Assembly (NCBI RefSeq): GCF_040958095.1
Contig: NC_091193.1
Coordinates: 30,434,970 to 30,498,969, forward strand
DNA length: 64,000 bases
Source of the DNA: Procambarus clarkii
Lineage: Eukaryota > Arthropoda > Malacostraca > Decapoda > Cambaridae
Direction of reading: 5' to 3'
The first letter of the stretch is position 1, and every line of letters begins with the position of its first letter. Of this stretch, positions 10,158 to 20,492 are shown piece by piece. A program made the translations under genes and the position numbers. The notes under the pieces were generated by a model that saw nothing but the letters and a program-made list of their open reading frames with translations, made no database searches and was not told the DNA's origin.

Positions 10158-11859
10158 AAGGCAAAGCACAGACCCCAGCAGAACGCCCGGGGAAAACGGT
10201 CCCAACAGACCGAAAACCGAGGGGCAAGGTGTGGGAGCAAGCATACCAGCCAGGGGCACTGAGCCTAAACCCAGAGGCTCAGACCCAAAATCAACACCCA
10301 AACGTTCCCAGAGGAACAGGCAACGGCAAGAAAACACCAGAAAAACAAAAACGACAACAGGAGAACAAAAACCCTGCAAATTTTTTGAAAACTCACCAGA
10401 GACGCTCGCTCGCACACCCAGACGCATGTAAACAAACCGCAACGCCGCCCTGGTGGCCACGCCGGGAAACCGGCAGACGAAAATGGCCGCCAGCAGGGGC
10501 TGTGACTGACGCTTAATACACAAAAACACGCCAGCAAATGTGGGAAGCTAGCAGACTGGAAGGGCGAAAAACGACGCCCAACAGCAGAAAAACCCCTGAA
10601 GGGGCAAAACCGCCCCAGAACTGCTAGCAGGCAACCCCCACAGCCCCGGGAACCAACAACAGAGGCCCCGGGGCAGAGCCGTCCTCCAAGCCCTCCGCCC
10701 TTAAAGAAAAGCAAGAGCCCATGGGAAAGGCAACAAGAAAGGGCCGCTGGTAAGACCCAGAAGCCTTGGCAGGAGGCACAGGCTCAAACCTCCGTCCCCA
10801 ACCCGAACGGGGCATCCCCCGAAAACCGCCCGAGTCTCTGCCGCAACTGAACCCCGCCCCGACCCCGAAACCCGCAGACGGTCCGGAGCCGGGAACATGG
10901 AGAGAAAGGGGCGAGCAGCACCTAACCAAACGGGGCGGCCACGGGGCATTCGAGTGGGAAACCAACCTAGCATGTTGCAGCAACCTAACCTAGCTTGCAA
11001 CACGGATGCCGCCTGTACTCTGAACAGTAATAACATCAGGAGAGTACTGGAGAACAAGCAGAGAATCACTCGCAAGACTCCGGGTCAAGGTGTCAGTGAC
11101 CCAACAGGCAGCATGACGGAGGTAAAAATGGCGACTGTCACCCGGAGACAAGGGAACAGCAACCAACGATCCCGTTCAAGACGGGTTGGAACCCGGAAGA
11201 CACATTCAATGGTCCCCCGAGCCCAGACAGGGGTTTCCAGGGCCCGTAGGGTAACAACTACGGGAAGCCCGGGCAAGGTGTTGCTAACCGGTTAAGAAAC
11301 CCAAACATAACAAGAGGGTAGATTATAGCACTGAAAACCCCGGAGACGTGTACAAGCACGGGGGCCTAGCAGAGGGCCGCCAAACACTACCAGTGGAACT
11401 ATAACCACCTTAGGCAGACCCCCACCAGGCAAGAAAATTAAAAACAAAAGAAAAACCCCGCAAAAGTACACCGTCTCCAGAGGCAACAGAAACCGGCCGC
11501 CGCTTAGGTGGCAGGCTGCGCAACACCTTGACGCCCTAACCAGCACAATACCAATCCCTACCCAGGGCCAAACAAGGGCCCCAAGCCCCAGCTGGCCCCA
11601 AGGGCGAGGCAAATGCCGAGCAGCAAGAACCTCTACGGGAATGGTTCCCGAACGCCCCAGGGAAGATAACCCTGTTACGCAAGGGCAGTACTCACAGGGC
11701 GCTTAGGGAAGTCAGCCACTAAGCACATACAGCCCCGGCACTGATGAAGTACTCCTGGCCACCGCACACCACAACACACGGCAGTGAACGCCACACAAGG
11801 CAAACACCGCCTAGGAAACTGAGGCCAGAGAAGCGTCAATCCCGGTTGACATTAGCGAA
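9807..11859. other. T-poor, non-coding interior of copy 1 (right)
   Basis: No gene recognised. In 10201-10320 I count 9 T in 120 bases. About 11090-11300 and 11330-11480 align with 31940-32120 and 33540-33690 of copy 2 (shared CACAGGCAGCA- and GAAAACCCCGCAAAA-like blocks), so the two elements share order as well as ends. Confidence 0.65.
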
Positions 11860-12284
11860 CGAACTGGAGCTTGGCAGCCGGCGCGGTAGGTCCGGGGCTC
11901 CCCCCTCCCCCTCCCGGGGTGGGGAGGGCTGCGCGGACGATCGGCGCGGCAGTAAAGTGTGATGTTTGCTTGTTTGCTTGTTTCCTTGGGATTGTAGGGA
12001 GTTTTCTACCTCTCTGTTCGGTTTTTGTTGTAGTTTCTTACCATGTGGGGTTTGTTTTGTTACGCCTACCTTTCTGGGTGCCTAACCCCGGTCGATGGCA
12101 GATAAGGAAAAACCCCAACCATATGGGGTTTTCCAGGGCCATTGCTCTCTGAAACCTCTCTGAAGGGGCCAGGTTCTGGCGCTGGTCCCTGGTAGGTCTG
12201 AACTCCTTAGCTAATGTCCCGGTCTAACATAACATACATTAGCCCGATAAGCTCCAGGGAGCCATAGGGGCTCCCCACAGAAAA
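11860..12284. repeat. Right terminal inverted repeat of copy 1
   Basis: Reverse complement of 4388-4803. It ends outward in GGGGCTCCCCACAGAAAA, just before LINE-B sequence. The same orientation and order recur at 33968-34401 in copy 2. Confidence 0.9.
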
Positions 12285-12289
12285 GCATT

Positions 12290-14157
12290 GTAAAGAATTA
12301 TACGAAAACAGAATTATACGAAAAAGCAAATAATATTATAATAGGAGTTATATATAGGCCACCAAATTTAGACAGAATGGAAGCAAAGCATCTATGGAAT
12401 GAAATATCTAGAGCATCTAGATCTAACAGTATTTATGTCATGGGTGACTTTAATTTTAGTGGAATAAACTGGGTGAACAAAACAGGGAATAGTGAAGCAG
12501 AAGATTTTCTAGAATTAATTGACGATTGCTTTCTTACGCAACACATTAAGGAACCAACGCGGGAAAATAATATTTTAGATTTAGTGTTAACTAACAGGGA
12601 AACACAAATTAATGACATCGAAATAGGGAGTGAGCTAGGGAACAGTGATCACAAAGTAATCAGATTTAGCATAGAATGGAATAGACCTGTAGGAGAAAAT
12701 TCTGTTAAAGTGCCAGATTTTCGAAAAGCTGATTTTAATAACCTAAGAAATTTTTTGGGTCACATAGATTGGAAACTCTTGGGTATGGGGTGTGGGCCGG
12801 TCTTAGAGCGAGACATGAACCCAGCGATAGGTGACGTAAAAGGGGATTTTGATGTGGATTTAATATATAACTTATTTAAGAATATTCTAAACAAAGCACA
12901 GGAACGTAGTATACCATACAAATTGAATAGGTCGAATACTAATGACCTAAAGTGGATAACAAATAATTTAAAGAACCTTATAGGTAAAAAGAGAGCTTGG
13001 TACAAAAGGATTAAGAATTAAGGTTAGAACAGGAATTCATACAACTGGTTAGAAATGTTAAAAAAGAGATTAGGAAAGCAAAAAGAAACTATGAAGTTCA
13101 CATAGCAGAGCAAGCAAAGTCAAATCCTAAAGGGTTTTTTCAGTTATATCGAACTAAGACTAGGGAAAGGATAGGTCCACTAAAATCTGAGACAGGTCAA
13201 ATAACGGATAATGACAAGGAGATGAGTAGTATTTTTAACAAATATTTTATATCTGTATTTACTAAAGAAGAACTTAACAATATGCCTTCAGCCGAACAAG
13301 TCTATGTGGGTGGGGATGAGGACAGGTTGACTAGTTTAGCAGTTACCAGGGAGGATGTAATTAAACAATTAGAAAAACTAAAACCAAACAAATCCCCAGG
13401 GCCGGATGAAGTGTTTGCCAGGCCAGGGTGCTTAAAGAATGCAAAGAGGAGCTTTCCGAGCCACTGTCTACCATATTTAATAAATCAATAGAGTCAGGCA
13501 GAGTGCCAGAGTCATGGAAGGTAGCTAATGTGGTACCAATTTTTATGAAAGGAGATAGATCACTTGCGTCAAACTATCGGCCAATTAGCCTAACGTCTAT
13601 TGTGGGAAAGTTACTTGAATCAATAATTGCAAATACAATTCGTCTCCATCTTGAAAAACATAAATTAATAAATGAGTCGCAACATGGTTTTACAAATGGC
13701 CGTTCATGTTTAACAAATTTGCTAACTTTTTATTCCAGCATAGTTGAGGCAGTTGATAGTGGTAAGGATTGTGATGTTGTGTACCTTGATTTTAGCAAAG
13801 CTTTTGATACAGTGCCACATGAAAGACTAATTAAAAAAATAGAGGCTCATGGTATTGGGGGTGCTATATTAACTTGGATTAGGGCATGGCTATTCCAAAG
13901 GAAACAGAGAGTTAGTATAAATGAGGTTAAGTCAGAGTGGGATAATGTTGTTAGTGGAGTACCTCAGGGCTCTGTCCTGGGACCTCTGTTGTTTATAATA
14001 TATATAAATGATTTAGATTCAGGTTTGAGTAGCAACATTTGCAAATTTGCCGATGATACGAAAATCGGTAGGGAAATTAATTCAGAGGAGGACTCACTAT
14101 CACTTCAAGTTGATCTAGATAGGGTTTTGAAATGGTCAAATGATTGGCAAATGCAGT
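12290..14157 (+). pseudogene. LINE-B endonuclease and reverse transcriptase, part 1
   Basis: APE-type endonuclease C-terminal half: VIYRPPNLD near 12345, the catalytic YVMGDFNFSGINWV block near 12436, and SELGNSDHKVI near 12630 with the S-D-H triad. The RT follows: KPNKSPGPDEV, ASNYRPISLTS, HGFTNGRSCLTNLL, VYLDFSKAFDTVPH (first Asp), SGVPQGSVLGPLLFIIYIND and CKFADDTKI (catalytic Asp pair). Two single-base frameshifts, near 13018 and near 13420, break the frame. The coding sequence is then cut at 14157 by a TTAA-flanked insertion and resumes at 16121. The clade looks CR1-like. Confidence 0.92.
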
Positions 14158-14177
14158 TTAACCCTTAAACTGCGCAT

Positions 14178-14236
14178 GGCGTATATATACGCCCTGAGTA
14201 ACATGTCCCATGGTGCGCATGGCGTATATATACGCC
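14178..14236. repeat. Paired perfect palindromes near the TTAA element end
   Basis: GGCGTATATATACGCC occurs at 14178-14193 and 14221-14236, each preceded by GCGCAT. Subterminal palindromes of this kind are candidate transposase-binding sites; that role is inference. Confidence 0.9.
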
Positions 14237-14639
14237 ATAGGGTGCCAGGCCTGATTCAAATGGCCCGCAGCTACACGGGGTTCACAGTAGCTTCCTCAGG
14301 GCTCTTGTAAACAGATGCCATTTAAAAAAAAAATCGTGGGCAATATTCTCAGGTGTGAGAGGCACAGTACTGTTGGAGCAACCAAGGCCGGCGCACGCAG
14401 CATGAGCGAACAGCATTGATGTTCAGCTTGTGACCACAGCATCGCCGAAAAATGTCAAAATAAATATATAATTGTTATTATTTAGCGATGACAATATTAC
14501 AGATGACCAATGACATATAAATAACCAGAGTTGTGATAATTGCAGGATTGTTGTAATAATTAGCGCTGTGGGAGGAGTGATGGTGAGAGACGGAGGGAGA
14601 CAGCATCGTTTACTGACTGTGTGGCCACCTGTTATTGTT

Positions 14640-15690
14640 TGCATTCACCATACCAGGTCAGTGGTTCTCTATGGTGAACACAAATGTAGATACTTATATA
14701 TAATATGTGTATTAGTGTAATAACAGCAAAAGGATTATGCTGGGAGGAGCCATATGGGTGACGGAGGTGACGTCGTCTGCACAATTTGTCTAGCTGTTTA
14801 GAGGGTGGCCACTATACTCTTTGGGCGCACTACAAGCTTAGGTGTACAGTTACGGTGCATAAAACATGTAGATATTTATATATAATATGTGTATATAGGG
14901 TAATAACACTGCAAAAGGTATTGTTGGGGGAGAAAGTTTAGTGTGTGTGACCTTGAAAGAGTGAGGGAGCCGCCAGCCGCCATCTGTGTATAGCGATGAC
15001 TCTTAGTGCCTGAACTAACTATATCAGCTTAGCTGTACAGTTGTGGTGAACAAAATATACACATACTTATATATAACGTCTGTATATAGTGTAATAACAC
15101 CACAAATGGTATTGTTGGGGGAGAAAGTTTAGTGCGTGTGACCTTGAATGAGTGAGGGAGCCGCCAGCCGCCATCTGTGTATAGCGACGACTCTTAGTGC
15201 CTGAACTAACTATATCAGCTTAGCTGTACAGTTGTGGTGAACAAAATATATACATACTTATATATAACGTCTGTATATAGTGTAATAACACCACAAATGG
15301 TATTGTTGGGGGAGAAAGTTTAGTGCGTGTGACCTTGAATGAGTGAGGGAGCCGCCAGCAGCCATCTGTGTATAGCGACGACTCTTAGTGCCTGAACTAA
15401 CTATATCAGCTTAGCTGTACAGTTGTGGTGAACAAAATATACACATACTTATATATAACGTCTGTATATAGCGTAATAACACCACAACTGGTATTGTTGG
15501 GGAAGAAAGTTTAGTGCGTGTGTTGAGGGAGTGGCAGCGAGTGGCTGGCTGGTGCGTGGCGGTAACTCCTCGTTGCTTTTCGACTCTTAATACCAACTTA
15601 GTGGTTCGTTATGGTGACCAAAACATACCAATACTTATATATAACCTGTGTATAGAGTGTAATAGCAGCAAAACTATTTGTTTATAGTTT
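14640..15690. repeat. ~191-bp tandem repeats inside the TTAA element
   Basis: Units restart with CTGAACTAACTATATCAGC at 15010, 15201 and 15392 (191-bp period). More diverged units precede (14640-15009) and follow (to ~15690). Each holds TATATATAA, GTATTGTTGGGGGAGAAAG and CCGCCAGCCGCCATCTG. No coding content is seen. Confidence 0.88.
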
Positions 15691-16120
15691 TATAAACATA
15701 ATAATTGAATGACTAATATGCACATCATACTTTTGAGTATAGCGATTATTAACCACTTTTATTATATAAATATATTACAATACACACTATTGAATAATAT
15801 TACTGCAAAAAAACTAAGAAAAAATCAATCGGAGACATTGAAACAATTAGGTAATAATATCTTTGTGGCAACTCCCTTCTGTCAACGCGGGTGACGCTGA
15901 CCGGGTCTGACGACCGCTCTGTCAACGCCCACTTTTTGCCAGACTTCCTCGGTCAATTGCGCCCAAAATATGTCACCTACGATTTTTTTTTTATTTTTTT
16001 CCGTGCTCAGGGGACATAAATTAACATGTTTAGAAGACGAAAAAAAATTTTTGAATTTTTTTTTTTCTTGCACACAGGGGTGTAAATGTCCCAAGGACCC
16101 CTGAGCAGTGTAAGGGTTAA

Positions 16121-16887
16121 TGCTGATAAATGTAAAGTTCTGAGGCTAGGAAATGACGATAGAGTTACAAGATACGAGCTAGATGATGTTGAGATTGCGA
16201 AGTCGGATTGCGAAAGGGATCTGGGAGTTATGATTAGTAAGAATTTAAAACAAAAGGATCAATGCATGAATGTTCGTAATAAGGCGAATAGGACACTGGG
16301 ATTTATTAATCGAAGCGTTAGTAACAAGACACCTGGTGTGGTTCTTAAGCTATATCTTGCTCTGGTTAGGCCCCATTTAGATTATGCAGTTCAGTTTTGG
16401 TCGCCGTATTATAGAATGGATATAAATTCACTTGAACGTGTCCAACGTAGGATGACTAAGTTAATTCCCCAAATTAGAAATCTTTCATATGAAGAAAGAT
16501 TAACAAAGCTTAAGTTGCATTCACTGGAAAGGCGAAGAGTTAGGGGTGACATGATAGAGGTTTACAAGTGGATGAATGGACATAACAGGGGGGATATTAA
16601 TAGGGTATTAAAAGTATCAACACAAGACAGAACACGAAACAATGGGTATAAATTGGATAAGTTTAGATTTAGGAAAGACTTGGGTAAATACTGGTTCAGT
16701 AACAGGGTTGTTGATTTGTGGAACCAATTGCCGCGTAACGTGGTGGAGGTGGTGTCCCTCGATTGTTTCAAGCGCGGGTTGGACAAGTATATGAGTGGGA
16801 TTGGGTGGTTATAGAATAGGAGCTGCCTCGTATGGGCCAATAGGCCTTCTGCAGTTACCTTTGTTCTTATGTTCTTATGTTCTTATG
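16121..16887 (+). pseudogene. LINE-B reverse transcriptase, part 2, and 3' end
   Basis: Continuation of the LINE-B ORF: ADKCKVLRLGNDDRVTRYEL, RDLGVMISKNLK, LVRPHLDYAVQFWSPYY, SLERRRVRGDMIEVYKWM, ending at a stop at 16812-16814 after DKYMSGIGWL. The 3' UTR is short (GAATAGGAGCTGCCTCGTAT) and ends in TTCTTATG octamers, as CR1-group LINEs commonly do. Confidence 0.92.
16861..16887 (+). repeat. LINE-B 3' terminal octamer repeats
   Basis: Three TTCTTATG units. Short 3' tandem units instead of poly(A) are typical of CR1-like LINEs and mark the true 3' end. Confidence 0.85.
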
Positions 16888-17288
16888 TACTCGTGTCAGA
16901 AGACCTTACCTTTAAAGAACACAATAGAGTAGCCGACTGAGTACCGTATCTGTACTGAGCTGCTCAACACCACAAATGATATGGTGGAAAGTATACCAGG
17001 ACGTAGCCTAAATGAACAGACACATGCAAATGACCTGCTATGGATGTGTGACAGATTTGCCTTAAACCAGCAAATAGTAGAACCAACTAGAAAAGGGAAC
17101 ACGTTGCACCTCATTTTCAGTAATGATGAATTGATCAGGAACATAATGATTACAAATACCTGTTACTAAGATCACAACCTAATTGAAGTTCTGACAAGCA
17201 TGGGAGTAGACCTGCACAACCAGGCCCGAGTCCCAGGGTAGCAGAATTCAGCAAATTCAATTTTAATAATAAACATATTAACTTAATT

Positions 17289-17530
17289 AAGGGGCCTCGT
17301 AGCCTGGTGGATAGCGCGCAGGACTCGTAATTCTGTGGCGCGGGTTCGATTCCCGCACGAGGCAAAAACAAATGGGCAAAGTTTCTTTCACCCTGAATGC
17401 CCCTGTTACCTAGCAGTAAATAGGTACCTGGGAGTTAGTCAGCTGTCACGGGCTGCTTCCTGGGGGTGGAGGCCTGGTCGAGGACCGGGCCGCGGGGACA
17501 CTAAAAAGCCCCGAAATCATCTCAAGATAA
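17289..17530 (+). mobile_element. SINE1, tRNA-derived, Thr(CGT)-like head
   Basis: The head folds as a tRNA: acceptor GCCTCGT pairs with ACGAGGC, T arm GCGGG-TTCGATT-CCCGC, anticodon loop CTCGTAA giving CGT. B box is GGTTCGATTCC. A body (TTTCTTTCACCCTGAATGCC, CCTGTTACCTAGCAG) and a 3' tail with AAGCCCCGAAATCATCTCAA follow. Other copies are at 37036-37287, 40496-40742 (minus) and 61648-61894 (minus). The long conserved body shows it is a SINE, not a tRNA gene. Confidence 0.92.
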
Positions 17531-17690
17531 CTGGAAGCAAATTTATTTATTTGTTTATACAGTACAAGAGTTCTTACATTCTTGTACAGCCACTAGCATG
17601 CATAACATTTCAGGCAAGTCCTTAATCCTGTGTTCCCCGGAATACAACCCCACCAAATTGTTTAACAACCAGGTGGTAGTTTAATCCAAG
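17531..17690 (-). mobile_element. SINE2-like 3' tail fragment
   Basis: AAGAGTTCTTACATTCTTGT, CAGCCACTAGCATGC and CATTTCAGGCAAGTCC match the 3' tail of SINE2 (51338-51619) read on the minus strand, followed by TTGTTTAACAACCAGG. Confidence 0.65.
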
Positions 17691-17877
17691 ACTTCACAGA
17701 AATAAGCTGGGAAGAACAGCTAGAAAATGTAAACCTGAACTAGTGCCTGGAAAGAATAAACTCAGTAGCTCTAGAAATATGCTCAAACCCCATACCCTAC
17801 GAAAAAAAGAGGAAGAGATGCAGACTGGAGCGGGAACGGCGTTCCCTCTATAGGCGAAGAAAATGAATCGCAGGACA

Positions 17878-17928
17878 ACTTGAGTCACACCCTAACTCAA
17901 GATACTTGAGTTAGGGTGTGACTCAAGT
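17878..17928. repeat. Perfect 24-bp stem-loop
   Basis: Arms 17878-17901 and 17905-17928 are exact reverse complements separated by ATA. A partial third copy follows (CACACCCTTGAGTTAGGGTG). It lies at the edge of a MITE and looks like a template-switch fold-back. Confidence 0.95.
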
Positions 17929-17929
17929 C

Positions 17930-18833
17930 ACACCCTTGAGTTAGGGTGTGATAGATGGGGATACCAGCACCAAATAAATAACTACGAAGATGACTAGCCG
18001 TGAGCGCCCATCAGCAACAAAATGTTTTTACTCTTGGGATTGTAATCACCTCCACACTTGTTCTACAGCGTTAATTTTGGTATCAATGGACTCGCAATGA
18101 AATTCCCAACACGGTGATATGAATATAAGCGTAGAATAATGATGCGGCCCGCCCACAAGAGTGTGGGAAGTGGTGAAATTGTTACCCGGTATCGGTGACG
18201 GGACGACGCACGGCGCTGTGAAAGTTTATACTTATTTCACTCTCATGACATTAATTTTCTATGTACGTCATTCATTTTTGTGTCAATGTGTTCGCAATAG
18301 AATGTTCTATGTGCCCATAGGTAAAAAATATCAACAAAGCGTAGTTAGAATAGCGCCAAATATAAAACAACGCTGGAACATATCAGTGAGCGTCAAACAC
18401 ACACGAAATGTTTTTACTTTTGTTATGTTTGTCAAGTTTATACTTGTTGCACACAGTTATTTTTGGTTGTATATTGATCGGAATAAAATTCCCTAAACAG
18501 ACATATGCATATAATACATGATATGGGGGAAGCATTACCAGTATAAACGGCTAAAGTCACCCACCTGCAACCCGTTTGGGACAAAATACCATTTGATCGA
18601 AGTTATCCACACCTTTCATGAACTTATTGTACCATGCAGCCTAGTGGTGAGAAAGAGAGCCTCATAGCGCGCAGTTTGAAACAAACCCAAAGTAAATCGG
18701 ATAAAAATTGAATTTTATACAAATATTTTAAAAGAGGACTCAACTTTATGTCCACTATGCGTTAGCGTTAGACGAAACGGGACGCGCCGATGCGTCCTGA
18801 TAGCGCGAAAGTGTTAAGTAGAGAAATAGAAAC
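17930..18833. mobile_element. AT-rich MITE-like repeat ending in AGCGCGAAAGTGTTAA
   Basis: Shares GGGATACCAGCACCAAATAA and the GTGTTCGCAATAGAATGTTC region with 63743-64000 and, inverted, 32684-33130. The right end AGCGCGAAAGTG-TTAA (18806-18821) mirrors TTAA-CACTTTCGCGCT at 63747. TTAA next to the motif suggests a second piggyBac-type family. No credible coding sequence. Confidence 0.65.
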
Positions 18834-19220
18834 GATTGAACTAAAACTACAAGAATCATACAAAATCCAAGAGAGACAAAGAGAGCAAAAGGCCTTCAGT
18901 GAAATTCAGAGAAATACAAAATATTTTTTCTCCTATGCAAAATCAAAATAAAAAACTACATCTAGTATCAAACCCCTGCGAATGGGAGATGGAACTTTCT
19001 CAGATGACAACAAAGAAATGAGGAATCAGTATGACTGTTTTCAACGAGACACTAAAGATTGATAAAGATTAGCAGCCCAATAAACAGCGTGAAAGTGGAA
19101 GATCCAGACAACTTCTTTATGCATGATATCGAAACCCCTGAAAATATAACTGATATCAACACGAGCATAACAGATTTTGAAACAGAAATTGGCAATGTGC
19201 CCATGCACTCGGCCCCGGGT

Positions 19221-19551
19221 CCAGACCTGGTTGATACCTGGTTGATGGGGTTCTGGGAGTTCTACTCCCCAAGCCCGGCCCGAGGCCAGGTTTGACTTGT
19301 GAGAGTTTGGTCCACCAGGCTGTTGCTTGGAGCGGCCCGCAGGCCCACATACCCACCACAGCCCGTTTGATCCGGAACTTCTCTTAGAAAACCGTCCAGT
19401 TTTCTCTTGAAGATGTCCACGGTTGTTCCGGCAATATTTCTTATTGTCGCTGGGAGGGTGTTTAACAACCGCGGACCTCTGATGTTTATACAGTGCTCTC
19501 TGATTGTGCCTATGGCACCTCTGCTCTTCACTGGTTCAATCTTGCATTGAA
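19221..19551 (-). mobile_element. LINE-A1 3' end inserted into LINE-A
   Basis: The minus strand reads GAIGTIREHCINIRGPRLLN, IAGTTVDIFKRKLDGFL, DQTGCGGYVGLRAAPSNSLV and the GCCTCGGGCCGGGCTTGGGG tail. It interrupts the plus-strand LINE-A frame between HSAPGPD and the next RT block. Confidence 0.88.
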
Positions 19552-20240
19552 CCATGGAATTCCCTATTTATAAGGAAATGCAAAGTACCAGTAGCACAGG
19601 CACTCAGTATATTGTAAAGCAAGAGCTTGGACACGGAGGAAATACCAGATGCACTTAAATCAGCACACACAGCTCCTCTACACAGAGGGAGTAAAGAATT
19701 GGCTAAGAATTATAGACCAGTTGCACTAATGTCCCACATATAACTATTTGAGTGTGATCAGGGGGTCACACCACCAGTTTCATGGAGACCAATGACCTTA
19801 CTACGAAAAATCACTGAGGTATTAGAAGAAAAACAAAAAGCAGATATGGTATACACGGACTTTGCAAAGGTATTTGATAAAAGTGACCAAGGAGTGATAG
19901 CACACAAAATGAAGTCAATTGGAATAAGAGTTAAGTAGCACGGTGAATATTGCATTTCTATCGAACAGAACACAAAGAGTAACGATCAACCAAATAAAAT
20001 CGAGTCCAAGCGCAGTTAACAGCCCTGTACCTTAGGGGACAGTCCTTGCACCACTGCTTTTCCTTATTTTCATATCAGATATAGACAACAATACAAGTCA
20101 CAGCCTTGTATCATCCTTTGCAGATTACACAAAAATAAGTATGAAAATTGCCTCTGCTAAAGACATTGAAAAAACTACAAACAGATATTAAAAGTGATAA
20201 ATTCCAGGTACTCAGGTACGGTTAAAATGAAGACCTTAAC

Positions 20241-20490
20241 CACTGGGAGGCGCTTGCCTTAATAACCTTCAACACCACCAAGCACAAGAAACAAATAAAT
20301 AAATAAAAAATTGTCTTATAAAAGTGTTCATTTGCGTTCCCTGATCACGGGAAAAATAATAAAAAATCGTAGGCGATATATTTTAGCCGCAATAGGGAGA
20401 GGAAGTTTGGCAAAATTGAAGTGTTGACAAAGTAAGCTTCCTGTGGCGGTCTGCTCTACCCACGCTGACAGGCAGGAGTTGGCACAAAGA
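20241..20490. other. No gene seen
   Basis: AT-rich DNA with an AAATAAATAAATAAA run near 20290. It starts with CTTAACCACTGGGAGGCGC, which could be one end of a TTAA element, but no partner end was found. Confidence 0.4.
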
Positions 20491-20492
20491 TA

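Larger units (their letters stand above)
4357..12284. mobile_element. Large inverted-repeat element, copy 1 (T-poor interior)
   Basis: The two ends, 4388-4803 and 11860-12284, are near-identical inverted repeats. No transposase, integrase or polymerase reading frame is visible between them. The interior is GC-rich and very poor in T on the plus strand. It includes a LINE-C tail (7074-7168), a LINE-F 3' fragment and an AT-rich coding-like block (7971-9735). A related copy lies at 22703-34401. Long terminal repeats plus captured sequence recall Pack-MULE or foldback elements, but no target duplication could be fixed, so the class is open. Confidence 0.7.
14162..16116. mobile_element. Non-autonomous piggyBac-type element (TTAA duplication)
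   Basis: Flanked by TTAA at 14158-14161 and 16117-16120. Terminal inverted repeats are CCCTTAAACTGCGC at the left and, reverse-complemented, CCCTTACACTGCTC at the right. TTAA specificity and CCC termini are hallmarks of piggyBac transposons. No transposase frame is present. The LINE-B frame reads MQF before and ADKCKVLRLG after it, so the insertion is younger than LINE-B. The interior carries TATA palindromes and ~191-bp tandem units. Confidence 0.9.
16892..20240 (+). pseudogene. Old LINE-A copy broken by four insertions
   Basis: Pieces read in order on the plus strand: a stray SEDLTFKEHN RT block (16895-16935), endonuclease (FALNQQIVEPTRKGNTLHLI near 17056), the post-endonuclease linker (17690-17880, KKRKRCRLERERRSLYRRRK), a pre-RT part (18836-19060, ERQREQKAFSEIQ), then HSAPGPD (19200) and RT blocks such as ELAKNYRPVALMS (19700) and SSFADYTKISMKI (20120). 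The catalytic FADD is FADY. Interruptions are a SINE (17289), a SINE/LINE tail (17530), an AT-rich MITE (17930) and an inverted LINE-A tail (19221). The order of pieces supports one ancestral copy, but the first block is out of order. Confidence 0.65.

Noticed and set aside
4346-12290. Maverick/Polinton or Helitron
   Set aside because: Long terminal repeats fit Maverick loosely, but there is no polymerase B, integrase, protease or Rep/helicase frame, and inverted ends argue against Helitron.
17290-17360. Functional tRNA-Thr gene
   Set aside because: Folds well, but it is the head of a multi-copy SINE with a conserved body and tail.
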